This document shows positions 1-8,786 of a stretch of DNA of 64,000 nt, piece after piece (position 1 is the first letter of the stretch; each line of letters opens with the position of its first letter). The stretch comes from Woeseiaceae bacterium (GTDB taxonomy: Bacteria > Pseudomonadota > Gammaproteobacteria > Steroidobacterales > Woeseiaceae). The notes under the pieces are model-generated. The model saw only the letters and a list, made by a program, of their open reading frames with translations, made no database searches and was not told the DNA's origin. The stretch lies in assembly GCA_021773035.1 (NCBI GenBank), contig JAJFKU010000023.1, positions 186,001 to 250,000 of the forward strand, written 5' to 3'. The position numbers and the translations under genes are program-made.

Positions 1-1032
1 GGCTGCTTGTTCACGGCGAATTCAGACAAGGAACTACGCTCGTTTGAGGACTGGGTGAATACCGCCAAAGACTACGGTATCGATACTCGCCTCATAAACC
101 CGGGGGAGCTGCAGCAATACGTGCGCGGCTCCGCAGTTGACTGGAGCGGCGCGATGTTCACGGCGAGTGACGGTCGCGCAGAGCCGCACAAAGCAGCGGC
201 CGCTATTGCCAGAGCCGCCCAACGTAACGGTGCGAAAGTACTGCCGGCCTGCGCAGTACGCGGTATCGAAACATCGGGCGGCAGTGTGTCCGCTGTCGTC
301 ACGGAGCATGGCACAATAAGCGCGTCGACAGTATTGTGTGCGGCAGGTGCCTGGACCTCCATGTTTTGCCGTTCGCTGGAAATCGATGTGCCGCAGCTGC
401 GAGTGAAGGGCACCGTAGCCCGGACCGCGCCTGCCGACGAGGTGCTGAATGGCAACGTGTTCGACGATCGTCTTGGCATTCGCCGTCGGCAAGACGGTGG
501 CTACACCGTTGCGCACGGCGGCGTGCTGGAGCATCCGGTAACGCCATCATCGTTTCGGTATTTCTTCAAGTTTCTACCGGCCTTGATGCAGGAGTTGAAA
601 ATTGTGCGCTTGTCTCTTGGTAAGGAGTTTGCAGATGAGTGGTCGACGCCAGAAACATGGGCGCTCGACGAGCCGACGCCGTTCGAGAAGATGCGCGTCC
701 TGAATCCGGAGCCAACGCCTGGCGTACTCACGGCGATTCGTCGCAATCTCGATACGATGTTTCCGGCGTTGGCGAAGACGCCGATTGTCGAGAGCTGGGC
801 AGGCATGATCGAATCGTCGCCCGACGTTGTACCAATCATCGACAGCGTAGACAGCCTGCGCGGATTCCATATCGCAACCGGTTTCAGCGGTCACGGCTTC
901 GGTATCGGTCCGGGTGCCGGTAAAGCGATTGCCGGCCTGCTGACCGGCAAAGATTCAGGCATCGATATCTCAGCGCTACGGCTAAGCCGGTTCTTCGACG
1001 GCAGCCCGATTCGGCCGCAGTCGTCGATATGA
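1..1032 (+). CDS. FAD-dependent oxidoreductase, DadA/glycine-oxidase type (5' partial)
   Basis: Open from the left edge, so the N-terminal FAD-binding GxGxxG region lies outside the window; the frame starts GGC TGC TTG. The visible part has the C-terminal half typical of the D-amino-acid dehydrogenase/glycine oxidase family: a substrate-domain stretch, then the late FAD-contact motif GFHIATGFSGHGFGIGPGAG near the end. The family oxidises amino acids or amines to the imine, with electrons passing to FAD. It overlaps the next gene by ATGA, so the two are translationally coupled and may act on related substrates. The exact substrate cannot be told from sequence. Confidence 0.8.
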   Translation, partial: GCLFTANSDKELRSFEDWVNTAKDYGIDTRLINPGELQQYVRGSAVDWSGAMFTASDGRAEPHKAAAAIARAAQRNGAKVLPACAVRGIETSGGSVSAVVTEHGTISASTVLCAAGAWTSMFCRSLEIDVPQLRVKGTVARTAPADEVLNGNVFDDRLGIRRRQDGGYTVAHGGVLEHPVTPSSFRYFFKFLPALMQELKIVRLSLGKEFADEWSTPETWALDEPTPFEKMRVLNPEPTPGVLTAIRRNLDTMFPALAKTPIVESWAGMIESSPDVVPIIDSVDSLRGFHIATGFSGHGFGIGPGAGKAIAGLLTGKDSGIDISALRLSRFFDGSPIRPQSSI

Positions 1033-2312
1033 GCGAGATGGCAGCCTATCCACAGAGCTTCTATACCGCCACCGCAGTCGGTATTCGCGATTACCCGGTT
1101 CTCGAAGGACAGCGGCAGGCCGATGTCTGCGTCATCGGCGGCGGTTTTACCGGTGTGTCCGCCGCGCTGAATCTGGCGGAGCAGGGATTGGATGTGGTCC
1201 TGCTCGAGGCCGAGCGTATCGGCTTCGGTGCGTCGGGCCGATGCGGCGGTCTCGTTGGCAGTGGACAGCGCTGGGAGGTCCTGGAAACGGAAAAGGCGTT
1301 CGGTCTCGAACGTTCAAAGGAACTGTGGAAGTTCGCAGAGAGTGGGAAGCAGGATATTCGCGATCGTGTCGACAAACACGGCATCCCCTGTGATCTGCAA
1401 CGTGGCCAGCTCGTCGGCGTTCACAAGAAACGTTATCTGGGCTGGGCAAGAGAGCAGGCCGACGTATTGGCCGAACGTTATGAGTATCCGTTCTGCGCGG
1501 CGCTGAGTGCGGAGGAAGCTCGAGCGCGGGTCGCGAGCGATACCTTTCTGGAAGGCTTATTCGATTCCGAGGCGCTGACCCTGCACCCGCTTAACTACAC
1601 GCTGGGCCTCGCGCGTGCCGCTGCAGAGAGCGGTGTGCGTATATACGAGGGCTCGCGCGTTGTGAGGTACTCGCGCAGTGATCCGGCAGTTGTCGAAACG
1701 GATAAAGGTGCCGTTACCGCCTCGTTTGTCGTGCTCGCGTGTAACGGATACCTGGGTGATCTCGAGCCGCGTGTCGCCAGCAGGATGATGCCCATCAATA
1801 ATTTTATGATCACGACTGAACCGCTGGGAGAATCGAGGGCAAAGGCGCTCATCAATGGTCGTTTCGGTGTCCACGACACACGGTTTGTCGTCAACTACTT
1901 CAGATTGTCGGAGGACCACCGCCTGATTTTCGGTGGCGGCGAGAATTACCGCGCGGGATTCCCCCGCGATATCGCCCGGTTCGTGCGCCCCTATATGCTG
2001 AAGTTGTTTCCGCAATTGAAAGATGTCGCCGTCGAGTACGCCTGGGGAGGTACCTTGTCCGTGACAGTGAACCGCCTGCCGCACGTCGGCAGGCTGCAAC
2101 CGAATGTGTTCTTCGCCCAGGGTTACTCCGGACACGGCATTTCTACTGCGACGTTCGCGGGCAAGGTAATCGCCGAAGCCGTTACCGGCACCGCCAGCAG
2201 GTTCGATGTGCTGAGCGATCTGCCAATACACACGTTTCCCGGCGGCACGCTGCTGCGCTATCCGGGCATGGTGCTGGGGATGTTGTACTACACGATCAAA
2301 GATCGAATCTGA
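1029..2312 (+). CDS. FAD-dependent oxidoreductase, PuuB/gamma-glutamylputrescine oxidase-like
   Basis: A 427-residue DAO-family flavoprotein. The dinucleotide-binding motif VIGGGFTGVSAALNLAEQG sits at about residues 35-54, followed by the acidic strand end VVLLEAE. GASGRCGGLVGSG at about residues 69-81 resembles the ATG/GASGRNGG loop of PuuB and glycine oxidases, and a C-terminal FAD contact (FFAQGYSGHGIS) is present. It probably oxidises a polyamine conjugate or amino acid with release of an aldehyde or keto acid. It starts in a 4-bp ATGA overlap with the upstream oxidase. PuuB-like is my best guess; the substrate is not certain. Confidence 0.8.
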   Translation: MSEMAAYPQSFYTATAVGIRDYPVLEGQRQADVCVIGGGFTGVSAALNLAEQGLDVVLLEAERIGFGASGRCGGLVGSGQRWEVLETEKAFGLERSKELWKFAESGKQDIRDRVDKHGIPCDLQRGQLVGVHKKRYLGWAREQADVLAERYEYPFCAALSAEEARARVASDTFLEGLFDSEALTLHPLNYTLGLARAAAESGVRIYEGSRVVRYSRSDPAVVETDKGAVTASFVVLACNGYLGDLEPRVASRMMPINNFMITTEPLGESRAKALINGRFGVHDTRFVVNYFRLSEDHRLIFGGGENYRAGFPRDIARFVRPYMLKLFPQLKDVAVEYAWGGTLSVTVNRLPHVGRLQPNVFFAQGYSGHGISTATFAGKVIAEAVTGTASRFDVLSDLPIHTFPGGTLLRYPGMVLGMLYYTIKDRI

Positions 2313-2313
2313 C

Positions 2314-3060
2314 GTGAAAAGACTAACGATAACCGTGTTGACGCTACTGCTGGTGATGCCGCTCGCCAGGGGGGACGATGGCCCGCGAACCGGTTACTTC
2401 ATGCTTACGACAACGCCGTTGGAACTGCTGGGCGAGCAGGGGGCTGCCGCGGTGTCGTCGGTTTTCGAAGCGGACGAAAAACTCACGTGGCAGCTGTCGG
2501 TGCCGAAAAACTACGATGCCATGAAACCTGCCGGTGTGATGGTTTTCGTCGGTTTTGCGGAGTGGGGTGGGGGTAAGCGCAACTGGACCCCGGTCCTCGA
2601 AGATCACAACCTGATCTGGGTCGGGCTGATCGGCGGTGGCGATAACAAACCCGTCAACGAACGCATGCTGAAAGCGGTCCTGGCACAGGCGGTAGTGACC
2701 CGCGATTACAGGATCGATCCCGAACGGTACTATCTGTTCGGCTATTCCGGCGGCGCGTATGTGGCGGCGATGCTGGCGACATCGAAGCCCGAAATGTTCA
2801 GGGGCGCGTTGTTTTACGGCGATGCTCTTTCCTGGGGGCAAAACCTGCCGCCGAAAATCGATTTGCTGCGGCAGAATCGCTATATGTTCATGTGCGGATC
2901 CAAAGACAAGGACAAGCGCAAAATGCAGCGAATCGCAGAAGCCTACAGAGCAGCCGGTATCGTAAACACCAAGGTGGCCCAGGTTGCGAATGTTGATCGC
3001 CATATGCCGGGTGCAAGCTACTTCGAGTCGGTGATCGAATACCTGGATTCGCGCGAGTAG
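2314..3060 (+). CDS. secreted alpha/beta hydrolase, PHB-depolymerase/esterase-like
   Basis: A 248-residue protein from a GTG start one base after the previous stop. Residues 1-20 are a signal peptide (KRLTITVLTLLLVMPLARG), so it should act in the periplasm or outside. The nucleophile elbow GYSGG at about residues 145-149 and a late RHMPG histidine fit a Ser-Asp-His alpha/beta hydrolase. The central region resembles PHB-depolymerase-type esterases. It abuts the SDR gene directly (TAG then ATG), so it belongs to the same transcript. The substrate is unknown. Confidence 0.65.
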   Translation: MKRLTITVLTLLLVMPLARGDDGPRTGYFMLTTTPLELLGEQGAAAVSSVFEADEKLTWQLSVPKNYDAMKPAGVMVFVGFAEWGGGKRNWTPVLEDHNLIWVGLIGGGDNKPVNERMLKAVLAQAVVTRDYRIDPERYYLFGYSGGAYVAAMLATSKPEMFRGALFYGDALSWGQNLPPKIDLLRQNRYMFMCGSKDKDKRKMQRIAEAYRAAGIVNTKVAQVANVDRHMPGASYFESVIEYLDSRE

Positions 3061-3864
3061 ATGAATATCGCCATTGTCACGGGCGGCGGGCATGGCATTG
3101 GTCGTGCACTTTGCCGCCGACTCGCGAGAGACGGGGTGCGAGTTGTCGTTGCCGATATCGACGGCGGTGCAGCGCAGACCGTTGCCAGCGAGATTGACGG
3201 CATTGCCCGCCAGCTTGATGTCGGCGACGAGACGCAGGTATTGGCGCTGGTCGACGGCATTGAACGCGAAGTCGGGCCCGTCGATGTATTCATATCCAAT
3301 GCCGGCGTCGGATACGGCGATGGTGACGGCGGCGCGATTTCGGCGGAAGGTGGAATGAACCCGATCGAGGATCGCTGGACTGCGAGCTGGAACATCAACG
3401 TCATGGCCCAGGTATACGCGGCGCGCGCAGTTATCCCCAGAATGCTGGCCCGGGGTGGGGGCTACATCGTTAACATCGCTTCAGCGGCGGGCCTGCTCAG
3501 TCAGATTGGCGATGCCGCCTACTCGGCGACAAAACACGCATCCGTTGGTTTCACGGAGTCCCTGGCGATCAACTACGGCGATGGCGGCATCCGCGTTTCC
3601 GTCGTTTGCCCACAGGCCGTGGCGACGCGGATGATCGGTATGGAAGACGACTCAGGTGCGACGACCGGGGGCTTCGGCGGCAATGAAATCGACGGCATCC
3701 TTGCCGCGGAAGACGTGGCCGACATCATCATCGATCAGGCCCTGGCAGGGCACTTCATGATCCTGACCCACGAACAGGTCCGGGACTATATACAGCGAAA
3801 AGCCGGTGACTACGACCGCTGGATCGGCGGTATGAGGAAGTTCAGGCGCTCGCTTGCCAGATAA
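3061..3864 (+). CDS. short-chain dehydrogenase/reductase
   Basis: A 267-residue classical SDR. The NAD(P)-binding motif TGGGHGIG is at about residues 7-14, NAG is in SNAGVGYGDG, and the catalytic triad is Ser141 (NIAS), Tyr154 and Lys158 (YSATK). After the first cofactor strand comes Asp (VVVADID), which usually favours NAD over NADP. It is the last gene of the four-gene plus-strand run. Its 3' end overlaps the convergent DUF442 gene by 23 bp. The family is clear; the substrate cannot be inferred. Confidence 0.88.
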   Translation: MNIAIVTGGGHGIGRALCRRLARDGVRVVVADIDGGAAQTVASEIDGIARQLDVGDETQVLALVDGIEREVGPVDVFISNAGVGYGDGDGGAISAEGGMNPIEDRWTASWNINVMAQVYAARAVIPRMLARGGGYIVNIASAAGLLSQIGDAAYSATKHASVGFTESLAINYGDGGIRVSVVCPQAVATRMIGMEDDSGATTGGFGGNEIDGILAAEDVADIIIDQALAGHFMILTHEQVRDYIQRKAGDYDRWIGGMRKFRRSLAR

Positions 3865-4183
3865 GCAGTGACCGTTGTCCTGACCGGCAGTAGCCGAGCA
3901 CCGGCCCGCTACTGTCCGCGATGATGCGGCGTTGCTGATCAACGTCGTCGGCCGGCACAGGCATTCCCGATATCGGGATATGCGCGAAAATCAAGCCGAA
4001 GTCCTGGCATACCGCGGCGATTTCTGCCGCCGTCGGTTGTCCGGGTTCTTCGTTGTCGGGCCGGTTGCAGATTACTGCAGTAAACCCCGCTTCCGCCAGC
4101 GCGCCGAGCTGCCCGGGTTGAATCTGTGGCGCGACGGAATAGCTTTCCGTGACGGTCGTTATCTGCATTTCAGTTATTGTCAT
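3842..4183 (-). CDS. DUF442/TIGR01244 phosphatase-like sulfur-transfer protein
   Basis: A 113-residue protein of the DUF442 (TIGR01244) family, with a PTP/rhodanese-like fold. Family hallmarks seen are VICNRPDNEEPGQP near residues 38-51 and the active-site P-loop YCRSGQRS at about residues 98-105, where the Cys would be the catalytic residue. Members are often adjacent to, or fused with, a persulfide-dioxygenase-like MBL domain (Blh type), and here the gene lies 7 bp downstream of exactly such a gene. A role in sulfide/persulfide handling is inferred from that pairing. Confidence 0.8.
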   Translation of the reverse strand: MTITEMQITTVTESYSVAPQIQPGQLGALAEAGFTAVICNRPDNEEPGQPTAAEIAAVCQDFGLIFAHIPISGMPVPADDVDQQRRIIADSSGPVLGYCRSGQRSLLIWQASA

Positions 4184-4190
4184 CGTTTAA

Positions 4191-5054
4191 TCAAACCGCA
4201 TCGAGAGGAATTTTCAGGTAGCGAATCCCGTTGTCTTCCGGGTCAGGCAGGCCGCCGGCACGCACGTTGACCTGGATGGCCGGCAATAGCAGTCTGGGCA
4301 TCCCCAGTTCGCTGTCGCGCCCTTCACGCGTGGCGACGAACGCTTCTTCGCCGACATTTTCGTTAATGTGAATATTACTGTCGCGCTGTTCCCGAACGGT
4401 CGTCTCCCATGCGTACTGGTCTCGGCCGGGTGCCATATAGTCGTGGCACATGAACAGGCGCGTGTCTTCGGGCAGGCTGAGAATGCTGCGTATGGATGCG
4501 TACAGCTGTGCGGCGCTGCCGCCCGGGAAGTCTGTTCTGGCGGTACCGAAATCCGGCATAAACAAGGTGTCGCCGACGAAGGCAGCGTCGCCGATAGCGT
4601 AGGTTACGCAGGCCGGCGTGTGCCCCGGGGTCGCGATAACGCTGGCGTCCAGGTCGCCTATCGAGAAGCTGTCACCGTCTTTGAACAGGTGATCGAACTG
4701 GCTGCCGTCGGTTGCGAGCCCCGGAATATTGAAAATGTCCCTGAAGACACGTTGTACCTCCCCAACGGCCGCGCCGATGGCGGTTTTTCCGCCGACACGT
4801 TCCCGTACATAGGGTGCGCCGCTAAGGTGATCAGCGTGCACGTGCGTTTCCAGTATCCAGTCGACGCCGAGGCCGGCTCCTTCGACGAAAGCGATCATTT
4901 CGTCGGCCGAGCGCGTTGCCGTGCGGCCGGAATTCGGGTCGTAGTCCAGTACCGGGTCGATGATTGCGGCACGCCGCGTGCCGGGGTCGCTGACCACGTA
5001 CGACACTGTGAAAGTGGCGTTGTCAAAAAAGGCTTTTATATCGGGTTGGCTCAT
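4191..5054 (-). CDS. MBL-fold hydrolase, persulfide dioxygenase (ETHE1/Blh)-like
   Basis: 287 residues from the ATG at 5054; an in-frame ATG at 5096 would add 14 residues that do not look like the family, whose members start near MSQPDIKAFFD. Metal ligands of the glyoxalase-II/ETHE1 group are seen: THVHADH, then ATPGHTP, VGDTLF and a late CHDY. ETHE1-type enzymes oxidise glutathione persulfide to sulfite with mononuclear Fe(II). The downstream DUF442 partner supports a sulfide-detoxification operon, transcribed away from malate synthase. Confidence 0.82.
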   Translation of the reverse strand: MSQPDIKAFFDNATFTVSYVVSDPGTRRAAIIDPVLDYDPNSGRTATRSADEMIAFVEGAGLGVDWILETHVHADHLSGAPYVRERVGGKTAIGAAVGEVQRVFRDIFNIPGLATDGSQFDHLFKDGDSFSIGDLDASVIATPGHTPACVTYAIGDAAFVGDTLFMPDFGTARTDFPGGSAAQLYASIRSILSLPEDTRLFMCHDYMAPGRDQYAWETTVREQRDSNIHINENVGEEAFVATREGRDSELGMPRLLLPAIQVNVRAGGLPDPEDNGIRYLKIPLDAV

Positions 5055-5120
5055 CACTTCGCATCTGGCACTCGTGTTCGTATATTCTAGTCGCAAATCA
5101 AGTATCGAGGATCAGGAATA

Positions 5121-5168
5121 ATGTCTATAGACAATCTGCAGTCTGCAAACAGGATGGCCGCTTCGTGA
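5121..5168 (+). CDS. possible 15-codon leader peptide overlapping the glcB start
   Basis: A short frame opens with ATG at 5121, preceded by GAGG at 5107-5110 and AGGA at 5114-5117. It encodes MSIDNLQSANRMAAS and stops with TGA at 5166-5168, so its last bases overlap the GTG start of malate synthase (GTGA). This geometry would let terminating ribosomes restart on glcB. It may equally be a chance frame, since glcB has its own weak AGGA 10 bases upstream of its GTG. Confidence 0.3.
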   Translation: MSIDNLQSANRMAAS

Positions 5169-7360
5169 CGACGCAAGAAGAATTTCGCGTCGTCGGCGGC
5201 CTGAAAGTCGCCGCTGTATTCTACGATTTCGTCGAATCGGAGCTACTGCCGGCTATTGGCTTCGATGCAGACGTATTCTGGCGCGGTGTAGAGGAAATCG
5301 TCACGGACCTGACGCCGGTAAACACCGAGCTGCTGAAGATCCGCGATGATTTGCAGGCAAAGATCGATCACTGGCACCGCGAGCGGGCCGGACAAGAATG
5401 GCGCCATGACGAGTATGTCGAGTTTCTGACCGAAATCGGCTATTTGCAGGCGATCGAGAGTTTTCCCGAGATAGAAACCGATGGCGTGGATGCAGAGATT
5501 GCCGATATCGCCGGCCCGCAGCTGGTGGTGCCGGTCAGCAACGCCCGCTTTGCGATTAACGCGGCCAATGCGCGCTGGGGCAGCCTCTACGATGCGCTCT
5601 ATGGTACCGACGTCATCGGCAATGAAAACGGGCAGGAGCCCGGCGCCGAATACAATCCGGGCCGTGGCGCCGCAGTTATCCGCTATGCGACCGCGTTTCT
5701 CGATCGGGTGATTCCTCTTGACGGCATCAGCCATGGTGACGTGAATGTGTATGGACTGGACCATACCGATGACGGTGTGCGATTCGTTGCCTCCCAAGCC
5801 AGCGGAAATACGCATGGTCTGAAGGATCCGCAGCAGTTTGTCGGCTATTGCAACAAGCAGCAGGGTTGCGGCTATCTGTTTCGCAATCACGGCTTGCACC
5901 TCGAACTGCGAATCGACCCCGAGCACGCTATCGGCAAGGACGCGACGGCGAACGTCGCTGACGTGATTCTCGAATCTGCTGTCACGACGATTCAGGATTG
6001 CGAAGATTCTGTTGCCGCGGTCGATGCCGAGGATAAGGTGGCCGTCTATAGAAACTGGCTGGGCCTGATGCAGGGCGACCTCAAAGCGACTTTCAACAAG
6101 GGTGGCCGCGAATCGACGCGCTTACTAGAGACGGACCGTGTCTACACGGCGACCGACGGCGGTGAACTCGTGCTCTCGGGACGCAGCCTGCTATTGGTAA
6201 GAAACGTAGGCCATCTGATGGCGACTGATGCAATCCTGCATGGTGACGATCAGGAAGTGTTTGAGGGCCTGCTCGACGCGATCGTTACGACGGCTTGCGC
6301 CATGACCGATCGACTGCGGGACGGTTATCGGCCTAACAGCAGCAGCGGCAGTATTTACATCGTGAAGCCGAAGATGCACGGTCCCTATGAGGTCGCTTTT
6401 ACCGATATGTTGTTTGCGCGGGTTGAACAGCTCTTGGAGTTACAGCCGCACACCATCAAGGTTGGCATCATGGACGAGGAACGGCGCACGACCGCCAACC
6501 TGCCGGCCTGTATTGGCGCGGCAAAAAAACGTGTCGTCTTCATTAACACCGGCTTTCTCGATCGCACCGGCGATGAAATTCACACCAGTATGCTGGCTGG
6601 TCCGGTGCTGCCGAAGGAAACGATCAAGCAGCAGCCCTGGATATCGGCCTACGAAGACTGGAATGTCGATGTCGGTATTCGCTGCGGCCTGCCCGGCAGA
6701 GCCCAGATCGGCAAAGGGATGTGGCCCAAGCCGGATGAAATGCGGCAGATGATGGATGTTAAGCAGGCGCACCCGGAGGCTGGTGCCAACTGTGCCTGGG
6801 TGCCGTCGCCAACGGCCGCAACATTGCACGCCATGCACTATCACGCTGTCGATGTGCGACGGGTGCAAAAACAGCTGGCAGCGCGAAAGCTTGCGAATCT
6901 TGAGGATATTCTGACCCCGCCGTTGGGCGAGGCGACAGCGCTGGCTGCCGAGGACATTCAGAACGAACTCAATAACAACGCTCAGGGCATTCTCGGGTAC
7001 GTCGTACGCTGGATCGACCAGGGTGTGGGTTGTTCGAAGGTTCCCGATATAGACGATGTGGGTTTGATGGAGGATCGCGCGACGCTGCGAATATCGAGCC
7101 AGCACATGGCGAACTGGTTGTTGCACGAGGTGGTAACGGAGCAACAGATACTCGAGACCTTCCGCCGCATGGCCGAAGTTGTCGACAAGCAAAATGAGGG
7201 TGATCCATCCTATGAGCGCATGAGTGACGATTTCGACAACAGTATCGCTTTTCAGGCTGCCTGTGCGCTGGTGCTGGAGGGCTCTGAGCAGCCAAACGGT
7301 TACACCGAGCCGCTCCTGCACCAATATCGCCGGCGAAAGAAGGTGGAGCTCAAACATTGA
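5165..7360 (+). CDS. glcB: malate synthase G
   Basis: 731 residues, close to the roughly 723 of E. coli GlcB. It condenses glyoxylate and acetyl-CoA to malate in the cytosol (glyoxylate bypass, glycolate use). The N-terminus FYDFVESELLPAIGFDADVFW aligns well with the family, which supports the GTG at 5165 even though it is a weak start. Other family landmarks are GDVNVYGLDHTDDG, GSIYIVKPKMHGPYEVAF, GIMDEERRTTANL and GLPGRAQIGKGMWPKPDEM. No isocitrate lyase or glycolate oxidase gene is in the window. The stop overlaps the modA start (TTGA), which is an unusual coupling. Confidence 0.97.
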   Translation: MTTQEEFRVVGGLKVAAVFYDFVESELLPAIGFDADVFWRGVEEIVTDLTPVNTELLKIRDDLQAKIDHWHRERAGQEWRHDEYVEFLTEIGYLQAIESFPEIETDGVDAEIADIAGPQLVVPVSNARFAINAANARWGSLYDALYGTDVIGNENGQEPGAEYNPGRGAAVIRYATAFLDRVIPLDGISHGDVNVYGLDHTDDGVRFVASQASGNTHGLKDPQQFVGYCNKQQGCGYLFRNHGLHLELRIDPEHAIGKDATANVADVILESAVTTIQDCEDSVAAVDAEDKVAVYRNWLGLMQGDLKATFNKGGRESTRLLETDRVYTATDGGELVLSGRSLLLVRNVGHLMATDAILHGDDQEVFEGLLDAIVTTACAMTDRLRDGYRPNSSSGSIYIVKPKMHGPYEVAFTDMLFARVEQLLELQPHTIKVGIMDEERRTTANLPACIGAAKKRVVFINTGFLDRTGDEIHTSMLAGPVLPKETIKQQPWISAYEDWNVDVGIRCGLPGRAQIGKGMWPKPDEMRQMMDVKQAHPEAGANCAWVPSPTAATLHAMHYHAVDVRRVQKQLAARKLANLEDILTPPLGEATALAAEDIQNELNNNAQGILGYVVRWIDQGVGCSKVPDIDDVGLMEDRATLRISSQHMANWLLHEVVTEQQILETFRRMAEVVDKQNEGDPSYERMSDDFDNSIAFQAACALVLEGSEQPNGYTEPLLHQYRRRKKVELKH

Positions 7361-8121
7361 GCCACGTGGCAGCGATTCGCGGTTTAGTGCAGCTTCTCAT
7401 GCTCGTTCCGCTGCTGTCGTTTGCCGACGACAGCTTGTCGGTCGCCGTTGCGAGTAATTTTCACGGGACCGTCACGGAGATAGCAACCGGGTTCACCCGG
7501 GCCACACAGATTCCGGTCAATTTGAGTTCCGGTTCTACCGGCAAGCTATATGCGCAGATTGTCAACGGCGCTCCGTACGATATTTTTCTCGCGGCCGACG
7601 TGGCGCGTCCAAAGCTTCTCGAAGCTGGCGGCCTTGCGGTCTCCGGGTCACGTGTGACCTATGCGGTCGGTGCGCTGGTGTTGTGGTCTGCAGATGTCGC
7701 GTTATCAGGTGAGGATTGCCATGAGGCACTGATGTCCGGGAACTACCGACGGTTGGCCATGGCGAACCCGAAGACGGCGCCCTATGGCCTTGCTGCCAGA
7801 ACATTCTTGCAGTCCGTGGATGCGATGGAGGCTACATCAGACCGTGTGGTTCTCGGCGAGAACATTTCGCAGACTCTGCACTTTGTGGCTACCGGCAATG
7901 CGACGCTTGGGTTCGTGGCCTTGTCGCAGCTCAGGAGCGGCCTGCCGGTTGAAACGGCCTGTCAGTGGCCGGTGCCCGCGTCTTCGCACGCGGCTCTGGA
8001 TCAGCAGGGTGTGATTCTGTCGCGTTCGGCGAAGCCTGCGGCGGCGCACGAATTCATGGCATTTCTACGTGGCGTGGAGGCTGCAGCGATTCTCGAACGT
8101 AGCGGCTACACAGTGCCGTAA
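7357..8121 (+). CDS. modA: molybdate ABC transporter, periplasmic binding protein
   Basis: 254 residues. The TTG at 7357 has a good AGGTGGAG ribosome site at 7341-7348; a GTG at 7366 is the alternative. A signal peptide covers about residues 1-22 (LVQLLMLVPLLSFA). Mature ModA landmarks follow: VAVASNFHGTVTEIA, then SSGSTGKLYAQIVNGAPYD, and FLAADVARPKLLE. These segments line the oxyanion pocket of ModA/WtpA-type proteins, which capture molybdate or tungstate. First gene of modABC, with the 4-bp TTGA overlap with glcB. Confidence 0.92.
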   Translation: MSHVAAIRGLVQLLMLVPLLSFADDSLSVAVASNFHGTVTEIATGFTRATQIPVNLSSGSTGKLYAQIVNGAPYDIFLAADVARPKLLEAGGLAVSGSRVTYAVGALVLWSADVALSGEDCHEALMSGNYRRLAMANPKTAPYGLAARTFLQSVDAMEATSDRVVLGENISQTLHFVATGNATLGFVALSQLRSGLPVETACQWPVPASSHAALDQQGVILSRSAKPAAAHEFMAFLRGVEAAAILERSGYTVP

Positions 8122-8123
8122 CA

Positions 8124-8786
8124 ATGGACTTCGGACCTCTCTGGCTATCGGCACGGCTGGCGTTCGTGACATCGCTCGTGCTGATCGTGCTCGGCGCGCC
8201 GCTGGCGTGGTGGCTTTCCCAGACCCGATCCCGCTGGCAGCCCGTAGTCCAGGCGATCGTGGCAATGCCGATCGTGCTGCCGCCGACCGTGCTCGGGTTC
8301 TACCTGCTGATCTTGTTGGGTCCAAAAGGTGCCATTGGTGCCTGGTGGGTAGAGCTTAGTGGCGATGCCCTGACGTTTTCTTTTACGGGACTTGTGATCG
8401 CGTCCTGCGTCTACAGCCTGCCGTTCGCCATACAGCCGCTGCAAAACGCGTTTGAGTCGCTGCCCCGGAAGACGATCGAGGCGGCCTGGACGCTCGGTGC
8501 GTCAAGGCTGGACGCGTTCTTTTCAGTCGCTGTACCTTTATCGCTTCGGGGTTTCGTCAGTGCGATCGTATTGAGTTTCGCGCATACGCTGGGAGAGTTC
8601 GGCGTGGTGCTGATGGTGGGCGGCAACATTCCAGGTGAGACTCGCGTTGTCTCGATAGCAATTTACGATCATGTTGAAACGCTGAATTATGCGGCGGCCC
8701 ATCAATTGTCTCTGGTGCTTATAGCCTTCGCCTTTGTGGCGCTGTTTGGCATGTTCCTCATCAATCGCCGCTGGCAGTCGAAATGA
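8124..8786 (+). CDS. modB: molybdate ABC transporter, permease
   Basis: 220 residues, the usual ModB length, with about five membrane helices. The EAA-loop for the ATPase contact is seen around residues 115-145 (AFESLPRKTIEAAWTLGASR), followed by LGEFGVVLMVGGNIPGETRVVSIAIYD, a strong ModB signature. It starts 2 bp after modA and its stop overlaps the modC start (ATGA). Forms the inner-membrane channel of the molybdate importer. Confidence 0.95.
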   Translation: MDFGPLWLSARLAFVTSLVLIVLGAPLAWWLSQTRSRWQPVVQAIVAMPIVLPPTVLGFYLLILLGPKGAIGAWWVELSGDALTFSFTGLVIASCVYSLPFAIQPLQNAFESLPRKTIEAAWTLGASRLDAFFSVAVPLSLRGFVSAIVLSFAHTLGEFGVVLMVGGNIPGETRVVSIAIYDHVETLNYAAAHQLSLVLIAFAFVALFGMFLINRRWQSK

